Position numbers and translations under genes: made by a program. This document shows, in pieces, positions 20,824 through 32,080 of a stretch of DNA of 64,000 nt. Source of the stretch: Isotricha intestinalis (lineage: Eukaryota; Ciliophora; Litostomatea; Vestibuliferida; Isotrichidae); the NCBI GenBank assembly GCA_023807065.1, contig JAJJLU010000005.1:1-64000 (forward strand). Direction: 5' to 3'. A model generated the notes under the pieces. The model was not told the DNA's origin and ran no database searches. It saw nothing but the letters and a program-made list of their open reading frames with translations. Position 1 is the stretch's first letter, and every line of letters starts with the position of its first letter.

Positions 20824-21798
20824 ATGAAAATCTATAAAAACTTCGACAAAGTCTTAGACATAATATCTCAATTTAATGGAATAACATTAAACATAGAAGA
20901 AAAGTAAAAACCCAATTATAAATTAAAAAATATATAATTCTAATTTTTTTATAGAACAAAGCTTCAAATAGCATTAAAAGAATTACATTCAAAAACAAAA
21001 GACGAAGAGTTACTTTTCTGGGGAAAAATAACAGGAGAGACATCAGATTACTACATAGCAGTAGGATTAGATTTCAATAGATATGCATTTCCTAAGAAGA
21101 AATTTTACTATTGTTCCCAGACAAAATTTGAATTTGAAGAGCTTCCTGAGACTTACCCTTACCATGACAATGATTTCTTAGAAAGTTATTCTCGTCCTCT
21201 TCAAGGAAATCCAGAGTTAATAGTTAAGAAATATAAAGAAGAAAATCCAGAGGGTGAAGAAGGTGAAGAACAAGCTCAAGAAGGAGATGAAGAAGAAAAG
21301 AAATTAGAAGATCCTGATATTAGTGTTGATGAAAATGCTCCTAAGAAAGAACCTCCTAAAGAAAATTTCACTGAGAAATTAAAATTAAGTTATATTGTAA
21401 GAAAAATCGATACTGATACTTCTGTTATTCCTGAAGGTGCTGTTAAATTATTACCTGAACATCAATTAAGATTTAATAAAGCTTTTAAAGGTTTAAAAAT
21501 GGAAGATTTAAAAAAAAAAGAAAAATATCTTCATTTTAGACCTATAATGACTCAGGAAAAATTAGAATATAGTGAAACTGATGATGCTTGCTTTAAATAT
21601 GATATTTTAGATAATATTTTAAGTGATGAAGTTAAAGGAAGTTGGAGTGTTCAAGTCGATTCTACTGGAAAAATTAGTAATGTTAGAAGCTTACTTTGGC
21701 CTGGATATTATGCTGTTCATCAATCATGCTCTGATCTTTATGGAGGTGTTTATTTCGGGAATGGACAAAAAAATTCAGAATTGGCTTTTATGATTTAA
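20824..21798 (+). CDS. RSPH9: RSPH9, radial spoke head protein (two exons)
   Basis: Exon 1 is 20824-20903 and exon 2 is 20955-21798, giving 307 residues, somewhat longer than human RSPH9 (276). Recognisable segments are LLFWGKITG and DYYIAVGLDF after the splice, KKKFYYCSQTKF, LPEHQLRF in the middle, and a Trp-Pro-Gly-Tyr segment (LLWPGYYAVH) with YGGVYFGNG near the C-terminus. The protein is part of the radial spoke head of motile 9+2 axonemes, so the organism has motile cilia. An acidic insertion (Glu/Asp-rich, about 115-145) is not in short homologues. The start ATG follows an A-rich leader and the intron phase restores the frame exactly. Confidence 0.9.
20904..20954 (+). other. Intron of RSPH9, 51 nt
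   Basis: Starts GTAAAAAC and ends TTTATAG. The exon 1 frame stops at once without splicing, and the spliced frame matches that of the downstream coding region. Confidence 0.9.
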
Positions 21799-22173
21799 AA
21801 TATTACTTTACAATTGAGATTTAGTTTTTTAAATTTCTATTTTTTAATTTTTTTGATTTTATAATACATTTATTTTATTTTTTATTTTGTTTATTCTATT
21901 CTTTTTTCTTAATTTTTGTTTTTGAAAAATAATTGTTTGAAAAAATCATAATTAAAGAGAATGAAAAATATTAAAATTTTTAAAATAAAAATATATTCAT
22001 TATTTATCATATATGTATTTTCAATATATTTATTTTTTTAATGAAATAATTAAAGAATATTAAGTAATCAATAACTTTAATTTCAAATAAAATAAAAATT
22101 ATTACCAATTAAAATAATAAAAAGAAAAAAATTAAAAAAAAACAATTTTTAAAAGAATAAACTTAAACTAATT
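21799..22173. other. Convergent intergenic region
   Basis: Trailers of RSPH9 (plus) and the C39 peptidase gene (minus). Nothing else seen. Confidence 0.5.
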
Positions 22174-22824
22174 TTATTTTCTATAAACAGCGACAGCCAT
22201 AGAATATTGTTCTTTATGTCTAGTTTCAACTAATTTTTTATCATATCCAATGACACCATGATTTCCCCAAGGATCATTAAAATAATATTTATTATTATCA
22301 TAACCAACTAAAAGCATACAATGTTCATTAGCTTTCCAAGTGAAAGTTTTATTAGTACCATGAATAGTCCAAACAGAACCATTAAAACTAGCTTTTAAAT
22401 CAATAGTAGCCCAAAAAATAACTGGAATTTTTTTATCAATATATTTTTTTACTAAATCTTTCATTGAAACTCCAGTTAAATCTTTTACAATATAATTATT
22501 CTTATTTAATAATCTCTTTAATGCATTTATTATTACTGGTGCATAACATCCATATGAATTCTTATCATATGGAGAACCCACAAATACTTTTCTTGGATCT
22601 CCTGCGTACATTTTGTTGTTTTTAAATTGAATTTTTGATTTTTGTAAATATTTTTGAATAAACTCATCTACTGATATTTTCACTTTTAAATAATGTAATG
22701 CCATTACTGTTGATACACTCTCACATCCTGTTGGCCATTTTTTTGTTTGATCTATGTAAGGAACTTTTATTAATACTTTGGAATTAGCTATTATAAAGAA
22801 AAAGATTAAAATTATGGTTTTCAT
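22174..22824 (-). CDS. Secreted C39-type (YvpB-like) cysteine peptidase, probable bacterial origin
   Basis: The 216-residue protein has a signal peptide (residues 1 to about 15) and a papain-like Peptidase_C39_2 domain over its whole remaining length. The catalytic set is visible: Cys34 in PTGCESVS, His168 in NEHCMLLVGYD, Asp184 in NDPWG. Further family marks are GSPY and YGCYAPVI, and a FWAT strand. This family is abundant in Gram-positive gut bacteria and rare in eukaryotes, so transfer from bacteria is likely; codon use is nevertheless like that of neighbours. The product is probably exported to the secretory route or food vacuole. Substrate unknown. No intron. Confidence 0.85.
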   Translation of the reverse strand: MKTIILIFFFIIANSKVLIKVPYIDQTKKWPTGCESVSTVMALHYLKVKISVDEFIQKYLQKSKIQFKNNKMYAGDPRKVFVGSPYDKNSYGCYAPVIINALKRLLNKNNYIVKDLTGVSMKDLVKKYIDKKIPVIFWATIDLKASFNGSVWTIHGTNKTFTWKANEHCMLLVGYDNNKYYFNDPWGNHGVIGYDKKLVETRHKEQYSMAVAVYRK

Positions 22825-22959
22825 TCTTTTTTTATTTTAATTTTTTTATTATATTTTTTATTTTGATTTCTGAACATTATTTATAATTATTTTATTTTAA
22901 TTTTAATAATTTATTAATTGTGAAATTCAAATTAAATATATAAAACATATCAAAATTTT

Positions 22960-25900
22960 TTAAGCTTTATCAATTTTCGTAGAGGCCAATACCATCTTAG
23001 GTGTAATATGCATAGCCATTAATTCTTGAAAGAGTAATTTACAAGCATAAGGAATATAAACTTGGCTAATTTTTCTTTGTTGACACAATCTACAGAAATA
23101 ACTTCCAGCTTTAATATTAGCTTCAGCAATTAAACCACAATTTTCACAAACATGAACTCTATATTTATCACTTACATCCATTAATCTTTCCTTTAAGAAC
23201 CTGGCAGCACCATGAGAAATCATACAATCTCTTTCCATTTCTCCAAATCTCAACCCACCACTTCTGGCTCTTCCTTCTGTAGGTTGTCTAGTTAGAATTT
23301 GAACAGGTCCTCTTGCTCTTGAAAATATTTTATCATCAACCATATGTTTCAATCTCTGATAATAAGTAGGACCAAAGAAAATTAACATATTAACTTTCCT
23401 TCCAGTGAATCCATTATACATTACTTCATTTCCGTGTTTTTGATAACCTATAAAATGTAAATCTCTACTTATTGCATCTACAGTAACATCACTGAATGGA
23501 GTAGCATCACCTTCATCACCTCTTATTGAAGCAACTTTAGATGCGAGACATTCTATTAAATGACCAATGGTCATTCGAGATGGAATAGCATGTGGATTTA
23601 CTATAATATCAGGTGATATTCCTTCTATTGTATAAGGGAGATCTTCTTGACGATATGTCATTCCTATTGTTCCCTTTTGACCATGACGAGATGCGAATTT
23701 ATCTCCTATTTGAGGAATACGAATACTACGACATTTCACTTTTACCATTCTATATCCTTCATAATTATCTGTTATCATTACTGTATCTACTATTCCATTT
23801 TCACTTGAACGTAATGGAATAGAAATATCTTTTTTTTTCTTTTTCAATTCTGTTTCTATAGGAACTCCATTTCTAAGAACTGTATCTGTTTTACCTATTA
23901 TTATATCATCACCACTCACTCTAGTTGATGGAGAAATAATACCATCAACATCTAATTTAGAATAAAGACCATGTCTTAATCCTGAAGTATTTTCTTTAAC
24001 AGGTATTTCAATGGTTTCTTTTTTTCTTTCAGAACATTTTTGATCAGTTTGATAAGTTCTAAAAAAAGCAGATCTAAATAATCCTCTATCAATAGAACTT
24101 TGATTCATAATAATACTATCTTCTTGATTATAACCAGTATAACACATAATAGCAACCATTGCATTAATTCCAGCAGGTAAATCTTTAAAATGAAGATAAT
24201 CCATAGTTCTTGTTGTTACTAAAGGTTTTTGTGGATAAAATAATATATATGCTAAAGTATCCATTCTCAAATTGAAATTTGTACTATAAACTCCAATTGC
24301 TTGTTTTCCCATTGCACTTTGATATACATTACGAGGTGATTGATTGTGATCTGGGAAAGGAATTATTGAAGCACAAACGCCGAGAATCATTGATGGATGA
24401 ATTTCACAATGAGTATATGTTGAACAATAACTTTTATTTTCTTTTAAATCTTCAAATCTCATTGCTATCATTGCTGTCTCTTCTTCTTCTACATCTAAAT
24501 ATTCAATTAAACCGGATTGCATACATTTATCAAATGTTAATACATCTTCATCTTTTTCATCTTTAGCATATTTATTCATTTGAGTAATTTGTGATTTTTT
24601 AATTTTCAATTGATTATTTTCAACAGTAAATAAAGGTCTTTCAGATCTTCCCGAATCAGTATATATTTTAATTTCTTTATTAACATAATCATTAACAATG
24701 GAAATTTCTTTATTTAAAGCATCTTTTCTTCTTTTATTAATAAGAGACTTCATAATATATTCAGGTTCTTTGGTGATTCCAATCCAACTTCCATTTACGA
24801 AAATTTTAGTCTTTCCAGGAATATTAGTAGGATGAACTTCACTTAAATTTTCAGTACCTAAACTTTCAAGAGCATCTTGTACAATAATGGAAGGAGTACC
24901 AACACTAACATAAGCCATCATAGATAAATTTTTAACTAAACCACAAGCTTGTCCTTCTGGAGTTTCTGCAGGACAAACCATACCCCAATGAGTATTATGT
25001 AATTGACGTGGTTTTGTTAATTTACCTTGTTTTTGAAGAGGAGTATTTAATCTTCTTAAATGAGATAAGGAACTTACAAAAGTTAATCTATTTAATACTT
25101 GAGCAACTCCTGTTTTTTGAACTTGTCCACTTTTATTTGTTCCCCAATTTCCAGTTGCTAATGCATATCTTAATCCATGAGAAATAATATTACTTTTAAT
25201 TGCATTTTTAAATGAAGGTTCTTTTTTATGATCAATATTTTCTTTAATAGTAGCTTGAGTTTCTTTAGTAAATCTTCTAAATAATTGTCTAAATAAACCA
25301 GCAAACAAAGCCCCAGCCATATCTAATCTTTTTTTTCCATAATGATCTCTATCATCTTCATTAGTTCTTCCAAGAGCACAATTAGCAAGTCTATAGACCA
25401 TATATCCTATAAAGAAAGCTTTTTTAGATTCATTATTAGGTAGAGTACTAACATGAGGTAGCATTTCTCTTTGTAGAATATCAGTAGCATAACTAATACG
25501 TTTAGCTTGTCCTACACTTTCAGCAGCTCCTCTCCTTCCAATATAATCTAGAGCAGCACTTTGTCTATGAATTTCGAAAGCATTTTCCAAACTAGGTCTA
25601 AGTAATTCTAACATGGAAGTATCATTATCATCGAAAATTATATGATCTAAAATATCTTTATCTTGATCTAAACCTAAAGCTCTAAATAAGATAATAATAT
25701 TAATATCTTGTCTAATATAAGGAATTCTTGCAGTGATAACTTTACCTAATTTATCTCCTTTAGGTTTCCCTGGGATTTTAACAGAAAATTGACTAGCAGG
25801 TCGATTAGAACCATCTAAATTACTTCTAATTTCTGCTTGCCAAGAATAAACATTTGAATTTTCTCTTTTTCTAAAAACATAAACAAAATTTGTAGCCATT

Positions 25901-26589
25901 CTTTCTTGAGCAACTAAAACTTTTTCTCCTCCTCCAATAATGAAGTAACCACCTTGATCAAAAACACATTCTTGAACATCTATTCTTCCTATATCATTTT
26001 TACCATCTAATGAACAAAATTTACTTCTTACCATTATTGGTATTTTTCCTATAAAAATTTTTTCATGAGTTTTAGGTTCATCTCTCATTTCTTCTGTTTT
26101 TTTTTCACTATTAAAATATTTTTCCCTACTTTTAACATCAATAAACATACTACTTTCATAAGTTAAATTTCTTATTCTTGCTTCATTAGGATGAATTGTT
26201 GTTGGATTTTCATCTGTTTGATTATGATAAGAAGGTTTATCATTAACATGTAATTGACCAAATTCAAATTCATATTTTATATTAGAATTAATTTTTTGAT
26301 TTGGATTATATTTTGTATCTGGAATAATTGTGATTAAATTATTTTCATTTATTATTTCTTGAATATTTGAATCTAAAAATTGATTAAATGATCCTATTTG
26401 TTGTGATACTAAACCATGTTCTTCAAAATATGATGTTATTACATTCCATGCATCGTTTGATGTTATGTCTTCATCTTGAGGAAGAGATGATATATCCTTT
26501 TTTTTTGTAAATGCTGTTAAATTTCCTTCTCCTGAAAATGGATCGTACTCTTGGTTTGATAAATTGTTTTCTTCTTCCATATTCGACAT
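22960..26589 (-). CDS. RPB2: RPB2, second-largest subunit of RNA polymerase II
   Basis: The 1209-residue protein is a complete RPB2, matching the usual length of about 1200. Visible parts include the protrusion and lobe segments in the N-terminal half, the fork and the RNA-contacting GYNQEDSIIMNQSS near residue 815, the HGQKGTIGM active-site-proximal segment near 968, and the C-terminal zinc site CENCG…CRLC near 1145-1170. The switch and anchor region with GEMERDCMISHGA precedes the zinc site. The assignment to Pol II rather than Pol I or III rests on overall similarity and length. The gene has no intron over 3.6 kb. It diverges from the next gene across about 215 bases. Confidence 0.95.
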   Translation of the reverse strand: MSNMEEENNLSNQEYDPFSGEGNLTAFTKKKDISSLPQDEDITSNDAWNVITSYFEEHGLVSQQIGSFNQFLDSNIQEIINENNLITIIPDTKYNPNQKINSNIKYEFEFGQLHVNDKPSYHNQTDENPTTIHPNEARIRNLTYESSMFIDVKSREKYFNSEKKTEEMRDEPKTHEKIFIGKIPIMVRSKFCSLDGKNDIGRIDVQECVFDQGGYFIIGGGEKVLVAQERMATNFVYVFRKRENSNVYSWQAEIRSNLDGSNRPASQFSVKIPGKPKGDKLGKVITARIPYIRQDINIIILFRALGLDQDKDILDHIIFDDNDTSMLELLRPSLENAFEIHRQSAALDYIGRRGAAESVGQAKRISYATDILQREMLPHVSTLPNNESKKAFFIGYMVYRLANCALGRTNEDDRDHYGKKRLDMAGALFAGLFRQLFRRFTKETQATIKENIDHKKEPSFKNAIKSNIISHGLRYALATGNWGTNKSGQVQKTGVAQVLNRLTFVSSLSHLRRLNTPLQKQGKLTKPRQLHNTHWGMVCPAETPEGQACGLVKNLSMMAYVSVGTPSIIVQDALESLGTENLSEVHPTNIPGKTKIFVNGSWIGITKEPEYIMKSLINKRRKDALNKEISIVNDYVNKEIKIYTDSGRSERPLFTVENNQLKIKKSQITQMNKYAKDEKDEDVLTFDKCMQSGLIEYLDVEEEETAMIAMRFEDLKENKSYCSTYTHCEIHPSMILGVCASIIPFPDHNQSPRNVYQSAMGKQAIGVYSTNFNLRMDTLAYILFYPQKPLVTTRTMDYLHFKDLPAGINAMVAIMCYTGYNQEDSIIMNQSSIDRGLFRSAFFRTYQTDQKCSERKKETIEIPVKENTSGLRHGLYSKLDVDGIISPSTRVSGDDIIIGKTDTVLRNGVPIETELKKKKKDISIPLRSSENGIVDTVMITDNYEGYRMVKVKCRSIRIPQIGDKFASRHGQKGTIGMTYRQEDLPYTIEGISPDIIVNPHAIPSRMTIGHLIECLASKVASIRGDEGDATPFSDVTVDAISRDLHFIGYQKHGNEVMYNGFTGRKVNMLIFFGPTYYQRLKHMVDDKIFSRARGPVQILTRQPTEGRARSGGLRFGEMERDCMISHGAARFLKERLMDVSDKYRVHVCENCGLIAEANIKAGSYFCRLCQQRKISQVYIPYACKLLFQELMAMHITPKMVLASTKIDKA

Positions 26590-26805
26590 TTTTTTCTATT
26601 TTATTTTTTTAGATTTCTTTATTTTTTTTATGGGTTTTTATATATTTTTTGTATGTTTAAATCTGCTTTTTTTAATTTTTTTCTATTTTAGTTTTTTTAA
26701 TGTTTTTTTTAGATTTTTGAAGAGACAATAAAATGAATATTTTTAATTTTTTATATAATTAATTAATTTAATATTTTACAATTGAATAAGTTATAAAAAA
26801 ATAAA

Positions 26806-28493
26806 ATGAAAAATACAAAACAAAACAAGAATTTAATCCCAGCAGGGAATTTCCGTAAATTAATTCTTCACTTTAACATTGACAAAACATTAATAATGAG
26901 AGATACATTAGGATATAACAATACAGATTTCTTAGTAAGAATAAAAAATAATATAAAAAATAGATTCGTCAAATTTTAGCAGATTTAATATGGGGAAAAC
27001 CAGATTTTGACAAAAAGCAAAATCAAGTAATTTTCAAAGTAGAACACAAACAACTTGAATTTGACAAAGCAAATGTAGAACCAGATTTAATGAATTATAC
27101 TTCTTATTTAGAAGATAAATATAAACCAATGACAGAAGAAGAATATAATCAAATTGAAAATCCAGAAAAATCAATTGATGAAATGAATGAAGAAAGAAAA
27201 TCTCTTAAAATTAAAGACTTATGTGATATTTGTGAACCTAATCAACCTGGATTTAAATTTAGAAGAAATTTTGAAGATATGAGAAAAAAATTAAGAGTTG
27301 ATGAAAAAATTCAAATTGATTTAGGATTAAAATTAGATAATTCTAAATTAGATGAAAATTCTTTAAAAGAAGTTCCTTCTCCTAAATTTATTGATTTAGG
27401 AGATGATTATGATAGAAAAGATAAATTTAGAACAATTTTTAGAAATTCTTATCATAATATTATTATTTCCTTTTTTAATATGTTAATTGCTTTAAAAAAA
27501 AATAAACAAGATTTTGCTATTGTCTTTAGATTTTTTGGACATGATGAAAATGAAATATCTCAATTTATATATGAATACAATTGTTTCATTGATTGTCTTC
27601 ATCCTAGATTTTGTGGTGATTATGGTTTTAATAAAATTAAATATGAAATTGAAAAAGAAAAAAGAGATTATAAAATTTATTTTGATACTCAAGAATTTAT
27701 GGGAGTATTATATAGAGGAAATAATGAAAATAATGAAAAATGCTTCTTTGGAACTTTAGAACATCCTCCTTTAGAAAATATTGAAGAAATGAGAAATGAT
27801 ATTGATAATTTTTATTCTGAAAAAAACCTTGTTCCTACTATTGGTTATAATGAAATATATTTAACTTTTATGGATAAATTAACTAAAAATTGTGTTTTTG
27901 TTTTAATGGATGATTATTCAAATTATATTAATAATGGAAATAAAAATGGAAAATTAATGCTTATTGATCCATATGATATAGATACTTTACAAATATTTTT
28001 TGATACAGATTTAAAAGAAAATCCAGATAAAATAACAATATATGATGTTATTAATAAAACTAAAATAGATAAAGATTATGCATTAAATAGATTTTTAGTT
28101 AATATAGAACCATATAGAGCAATAGTAGATTCAAATTATTTTAATAATAAAATAGAAGAATGTATAAATAATAGAAAAAATGAAATTTTAAAATTGGAAG
28201 GTAAAGAAGAAGTTAAAATTGAAGAAGAAGAAGGATTTGATCCTCAAAGTGAAATGAGTAAATTACCTAATGATATTTATTTACAAAGTACAGTTTTACC
28301 TTTGTTACATAATGCTTTAACTATGGTTGAAAAATTAAGACCTGATGATCCTATTGGATATATAGCTCATTTTATGTTAACTAATAAAAATACTGTTAAA
28401 AAAATTTCTGATATTGCTAAAGAAATTCCTAAAAATGAAGATAATATTAATATTGAAGATGAAGGAAATAAAGATGGTGAATTTACTGAATAA
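26806..28493 (+). CDS. Conserved protein with HAD-like N-terminal motif (two exons)
   Basis: Exons 26806-26934 and 26964-28493 encode 552 residues. The N-terminus reads LILHFNIDKTLIMRD, which resembles HAD motif I (D-x-D-x-T), except that the first Asp, the usual nucleophile, is Asn. A second recognisable segment is DFAIVFRFFGHD near residue 230. I know similar proteins as an uncharacterised family in protists and algae, so the function is not known. The C-terminus is acidic. The intron removal is required to join the motif to the body of the protein. The gene shares a short divergent promoter region with RPB2. Confidence 0.65.
26935..26963 (+). other. Intron of the HAD-like gene, 29 nt
   Basis: Starts GTAAGAAT and ends AAATAG. 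Exon 1 is exactly 43 codons, and the downstream frame is open from 26964 onward. Confidence 0.88.
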
Positions 28494-28596
28494 ATAATTT
28501 AAATTTTTTTATTGAAAAAAAAAAATATTTTTTTAAATTTCATGAAAACAAATTAAATAATTAAAAATAAAAATTTAAAAATATTAAAAGAATAAA

Positions 28597-30693
28597 ATGA
28601 AGATATTAATAATAGTATTTTTCCTATTTCTTTCCCTTTCAAAAACAGATTATGAACCATTAAATTTTACAGAATTTCAATCAATGAATAGAATATCATC
28701 TCCAGTAATTTCTCCTGATGGATTATATATAGTTTATTCAGTTAAAAAATGGAATGCAACAGAAAATAAATCATATACTAATCTTCAATATACAACAATA
28801 AAAACAAAAAAAGTAAATAATTTAACTCCTATTAATAATGAAGTAAGTGATACTTCACCTCTTTTTTCTTCAAAATTTCCTAATTATGTTTTTTTTAGTA
28901 GAAAAGGAAAAATAAGATATATTAAATTTCCTCCTTCAGATTCAACAAATGATACTTCAATAGAATTAACCAATTATCCTATATCAATAAATGATTTTAA
29001 AATAAAACAAAATTTAATAGTTTTTTCAGCAGATGTATATTTTTCATGTGAAAATAATATAACATGTTCATCAAAATTAATAGAAAAAGAAGAAAAAATG
29101 ACGTATCAAACATATGATTCATTATTAGCATTTCATTGGGATAAATGGTTAGTTCAAGGGAAAGGATCTCATATATTTTATCAAAGAATAAAATTAGAAA
29201 ATGATAAAATAATTTTAGATGGAGAAGTTAATGATGTAACAAAAGGAATGGAAATAAATTCTCCTCCTTTATTTACAGATAATTCAAATTATGATATATC
29301 TAATGATGGTAATATGATTGCATTTAGTGCTCATCATAGAGAACATACTGAATCATGGAATACAGGATGGAAAACATATTTTATTAATTTAGAGTTAATG
29401 AATAAACCTATTTTAATTACTAGTCATACTGATGCAAGAACTCAAAGTCCTAAATTTTCAATTGATGATACAAGAATTGCTTATTTAGCAATGAAAACTC
29501 CAATGTTAGAAAGTGAGAATTTACATTTTGAAATATATAATATATTAACAAATAAAGTATCTATTATTGATGATGTTCTTGATATATCAGTAACTGATTT
29601 CATGTGGTATAATGATATGACAATATATTTCACATCAGTTCTTCTAGGACAAAGTAAAATATTTACATTAGATATATCTAATCCATCAAAACCAAAATTT
29701 ACTCATTTCACAACAAATTCAACAACATCATCATATAGTCTTCCTTTCCATTCATTATCAAACCGTAAAATCCTATATTCTAAAAAAGTAGGATACGACA
29801 CTCCAGATAAAATAGTATCATTAGAAAATCTAAAAGAACCAGAAATAGTGAATTTAAACAAAGAACTTTTATCAAAAATAGAGCTTCCAACACCAGAAGC
29901 ATTTAATTTTATAGGAGGATACAACGAGACAGTATATGGTTGGATAATAAAACCAATAAATTTTGATTCATCAAAGAAATATCCGGTAGCTCTTTTAATT
30001 CACGGAGGGCCAGAATCATCATGGACATCAGGATGGTCTTATTCATGGAATCCACAAGTATTTTCTAATCGAGGTTATGCTGTAATAATGATAAATCCAC
30101 ATGGTTCAATTGGAGTATCATCTAAATTTCAAGATGCTGTTAGAAATGATTGGGGTGGAATTCCTTATGAAGATATTATTAATGGTTTAAAATATGTTCT
30201 TAGTAAAAATAATTATATGGATGATAAAAAAATATGTGCTGCTGGAGGTAGTTATGGTGGTTATATGATTAATTGGATTGAAGGACATAGTAATTTATTT
30301 AAATGTCTTGTTAATCATGATGGTGCTTTTTCTGTTATTAGTAAATTTTATGGTACTGATGAATTATGGTTTCAAAAATCTGAATTTTGCCCTAAAGATA
30401 AAATAGGATGTAATCCTTTTGATGGGAAAGAAATTAGAGATGGTTATGAAAAAAATTCACCTGAAAGATTTGTTAAGTTTTGGAATACTCCTATGCTTGT
30501 TATTCATGGAGGAAAAGATTATAGAGTGCCTTTAACTGAAGCTTTAAGTACTTTTACTAGTTTACAGTTAAAAGGAGTTGAATCTAAATTTTTGTTCTTT
30601 CCTTTGGAAAATCATTGGGTTCTTAATCCTGTTAATCAAATTAAATGGTATGAAGAAGTTTTTGAATGGTTTGGAAAATATACTAAGGAATAA
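28597..30693 (+). CDS. Secreted S9 family serine peptidase, DPP5-like
   Basis: The 698-residue protein has a signal peptide (residues 1-16), an N-terminal beta-propeller region (about 25-430) with WD-like repeats, and a C-terminal alpha/beta-hydrolase domain. The catalytic triad is Ser552 in GGSYGGYM, Asp641 in HGGKDYRVP and His673 in ENHWV; the oxyanion-hole segment is LIHGGPESSW. This matches prolyl-oligopeptidase family S9, closest to secreted dipeptidyl-peptidase 5 or acylaminoacyl-peptidase-like enzymes. It releases dipeptides or acylated residues from peptides, probably in food vacuoles or outside the cell (inferred). No intron. A 103-base gap separates it from the gene before, on the same strand. 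Confidence 0.92.
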   Translation: MKILIIVFFLFLSLSKTDYEPLNFTEFQSMNRISSPVISPDGLYIVYSVKKWNATENKSYTNLQYTTIKTKKVNNLTPINNEVSDTSPLFSSKFPNYVFFSRKGKIRYIKFPPSDSTNDTSIELTNYPISINDFKIKQNLIVFSADVYFSCENNITCSSKLIEKEEKMTYQTYDSLLAFHWDKWLVQGKGSHIFYQRIKLENDKIILDGEVNDVTKGMEINSPPLFTDNSNYDISNDGNMIAFSAHHREHTESWNTGWKTYFINLELMNKPILITSHTDARTQSPKFSIDDTRIAYLAMKTPMLESENLHFEIYNILTNKVSIIDDVLDISVTDFMWYNDMTIYFTSVLLGQSKIFTLDISNPSKPKFTHFTTNSTTSSYSLPFHSLSNRKILYSKKVGYDTPDKIVSLENLKEPEIVNLNKELLSKIELPTPEAFNFIGGYNETVYGWIIKPINFDSSKKYPVALLIHGGPESSWTSGWSYSWNPQVFSNRGYAVIMINPHGSIGVSSKFQDAVRNDWGGIPYEDIINGLKYVLSKNNYMDDKKICAAGGSYGGYMINWIEGHSNLFKCLVNHDGAFSVISKFYGTDELWFQKSEFCPKDKIGCNPFDGKEIRDGYEKNSPERFVKFWNTPMLVIHGGKDYRVPLTEALSTFTSLQLKGVESKFLFFPLENHWVLNPVNQIKWYEEVFEWFGKYTKE

Positions 30694-32080
30694 ATTAAAG
30701 ATTTTTAAGCTTTTTTTTTTTGGTTTTTTTTTATTTATATTTTTTTGACTTTTTATTCAATTAGGGATTTTCCAATTAATATTTGTCTTCATTTATAGTA
30801 TTTAAATATTAAATAATAAAAAATTTTTTCAAGATATATAATCTTTTTTCCAGATTTACTAAGATTATTTATTTTTTATGTTTACAATTTTTTTTTTATG
30901 GATAAAATTTATAAAATAATATTTTACATAAATCCTTAAAATATAAAATAAAAATACAACGCTTTAAAATATAAAATCCTTTAAGAAAAAATATAATTTT
31001 TTTTTTTAATCTTAAATTTCAAAATTAAGTTTTGAAAAGAGAAAAAATAAAATACAATATATTATGCTCTAATTTATTATCAATAATAAAAATTATCAAT
31101 ATATAAAATGACTATTTTGTGTAAATAATATTAAATAAAAAAGAAATTTTTATAATGTTTGATTAATCAAAAGTATTTCTCAAAATTAAGAAAAAACATA
31201 GAATCAAATTGACAAAAATTCAAAAATTAAAATGTTGAAGAATAATTAAATCTAAAAAATGGGATTTTTTTATATCAAATATATAATATTTAAAATAAAG
31301 AAAATTCAGAAATAAAAGAAAATAATAAAAATCATAATAATCTATTTATATATTTATAAATTGTTCTTTTCAAGAAAAGAAATTTTAAATGAATAATAAA
31401 AAATAATAATAATCATATAATTTTTTTCATAATTGAAAAATGCAAATAAAAATAAAACTATGAATTAAATATTAATAATGAATAAAATTATCTCCAAAAT
31501 ACATTTACTAGTATGAAAATGTAAATTTTTTAAGGGAAGAATATTTAAAACATTTATGCTTCTTTTTTCAATAATATAAGAGGAAAAAGAGATTGGAAAA
31601 AACTTATTTTTAAAATAAATTATGTTTACTTGGTTCAAATAAAAAAGAAGATATTGTGTTCTTGCCACTCTCACGTGTTTCCTATTCCTTGAAAAACATT
31701 TGTATTTAGTTTTTTAAATAATTATTTATTTGAATTAAAATCTATCAATTAAAATAAAGAAATAAAAATTGGTGAACTTTTTTAATCTTTCTATTCAAAC
31801 TGCATTATTTTAGTTTGCATTGTAAATTTAATTGATTTAATTGTTTATTGAAAACAATAAAATTATTATTTTTATTTTAATTATCGTATTTGATAATTTC
31901 AAGTTCTTAAAATGTTCAATATAAATAACTTTTATTTAATATATTCCTGATTCATCTATTTCAAATTTACAAAACAATAATAATTTTTTTTTAATATTGG
32001 TTATATTTAAAAAGATATTTAATTTATAATAAAGAATGATAAAATAATTACTAATTCAAACACAAATCACTTTATTATAT
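30694..32080. other. Gene-poor region of 1.4 kb
   Basis: Convergent intergenic region, AT-rich with long homopolymer runs. A 69-codon minus-strand frame at 31465-31674, with Tyr, Leu and Phe-rich composition, may be a chance frame or a remnant. I see no RNA gene. The left end is the T-rich trailer of the S9 peptidase. Confidence 0.45.

Noticed and set aside
31465..31674. Small gene of 69 codons on the minus strand
   Set aside because: No similarity recognised, composition not distinct from chance frames, and no A-rich leader.
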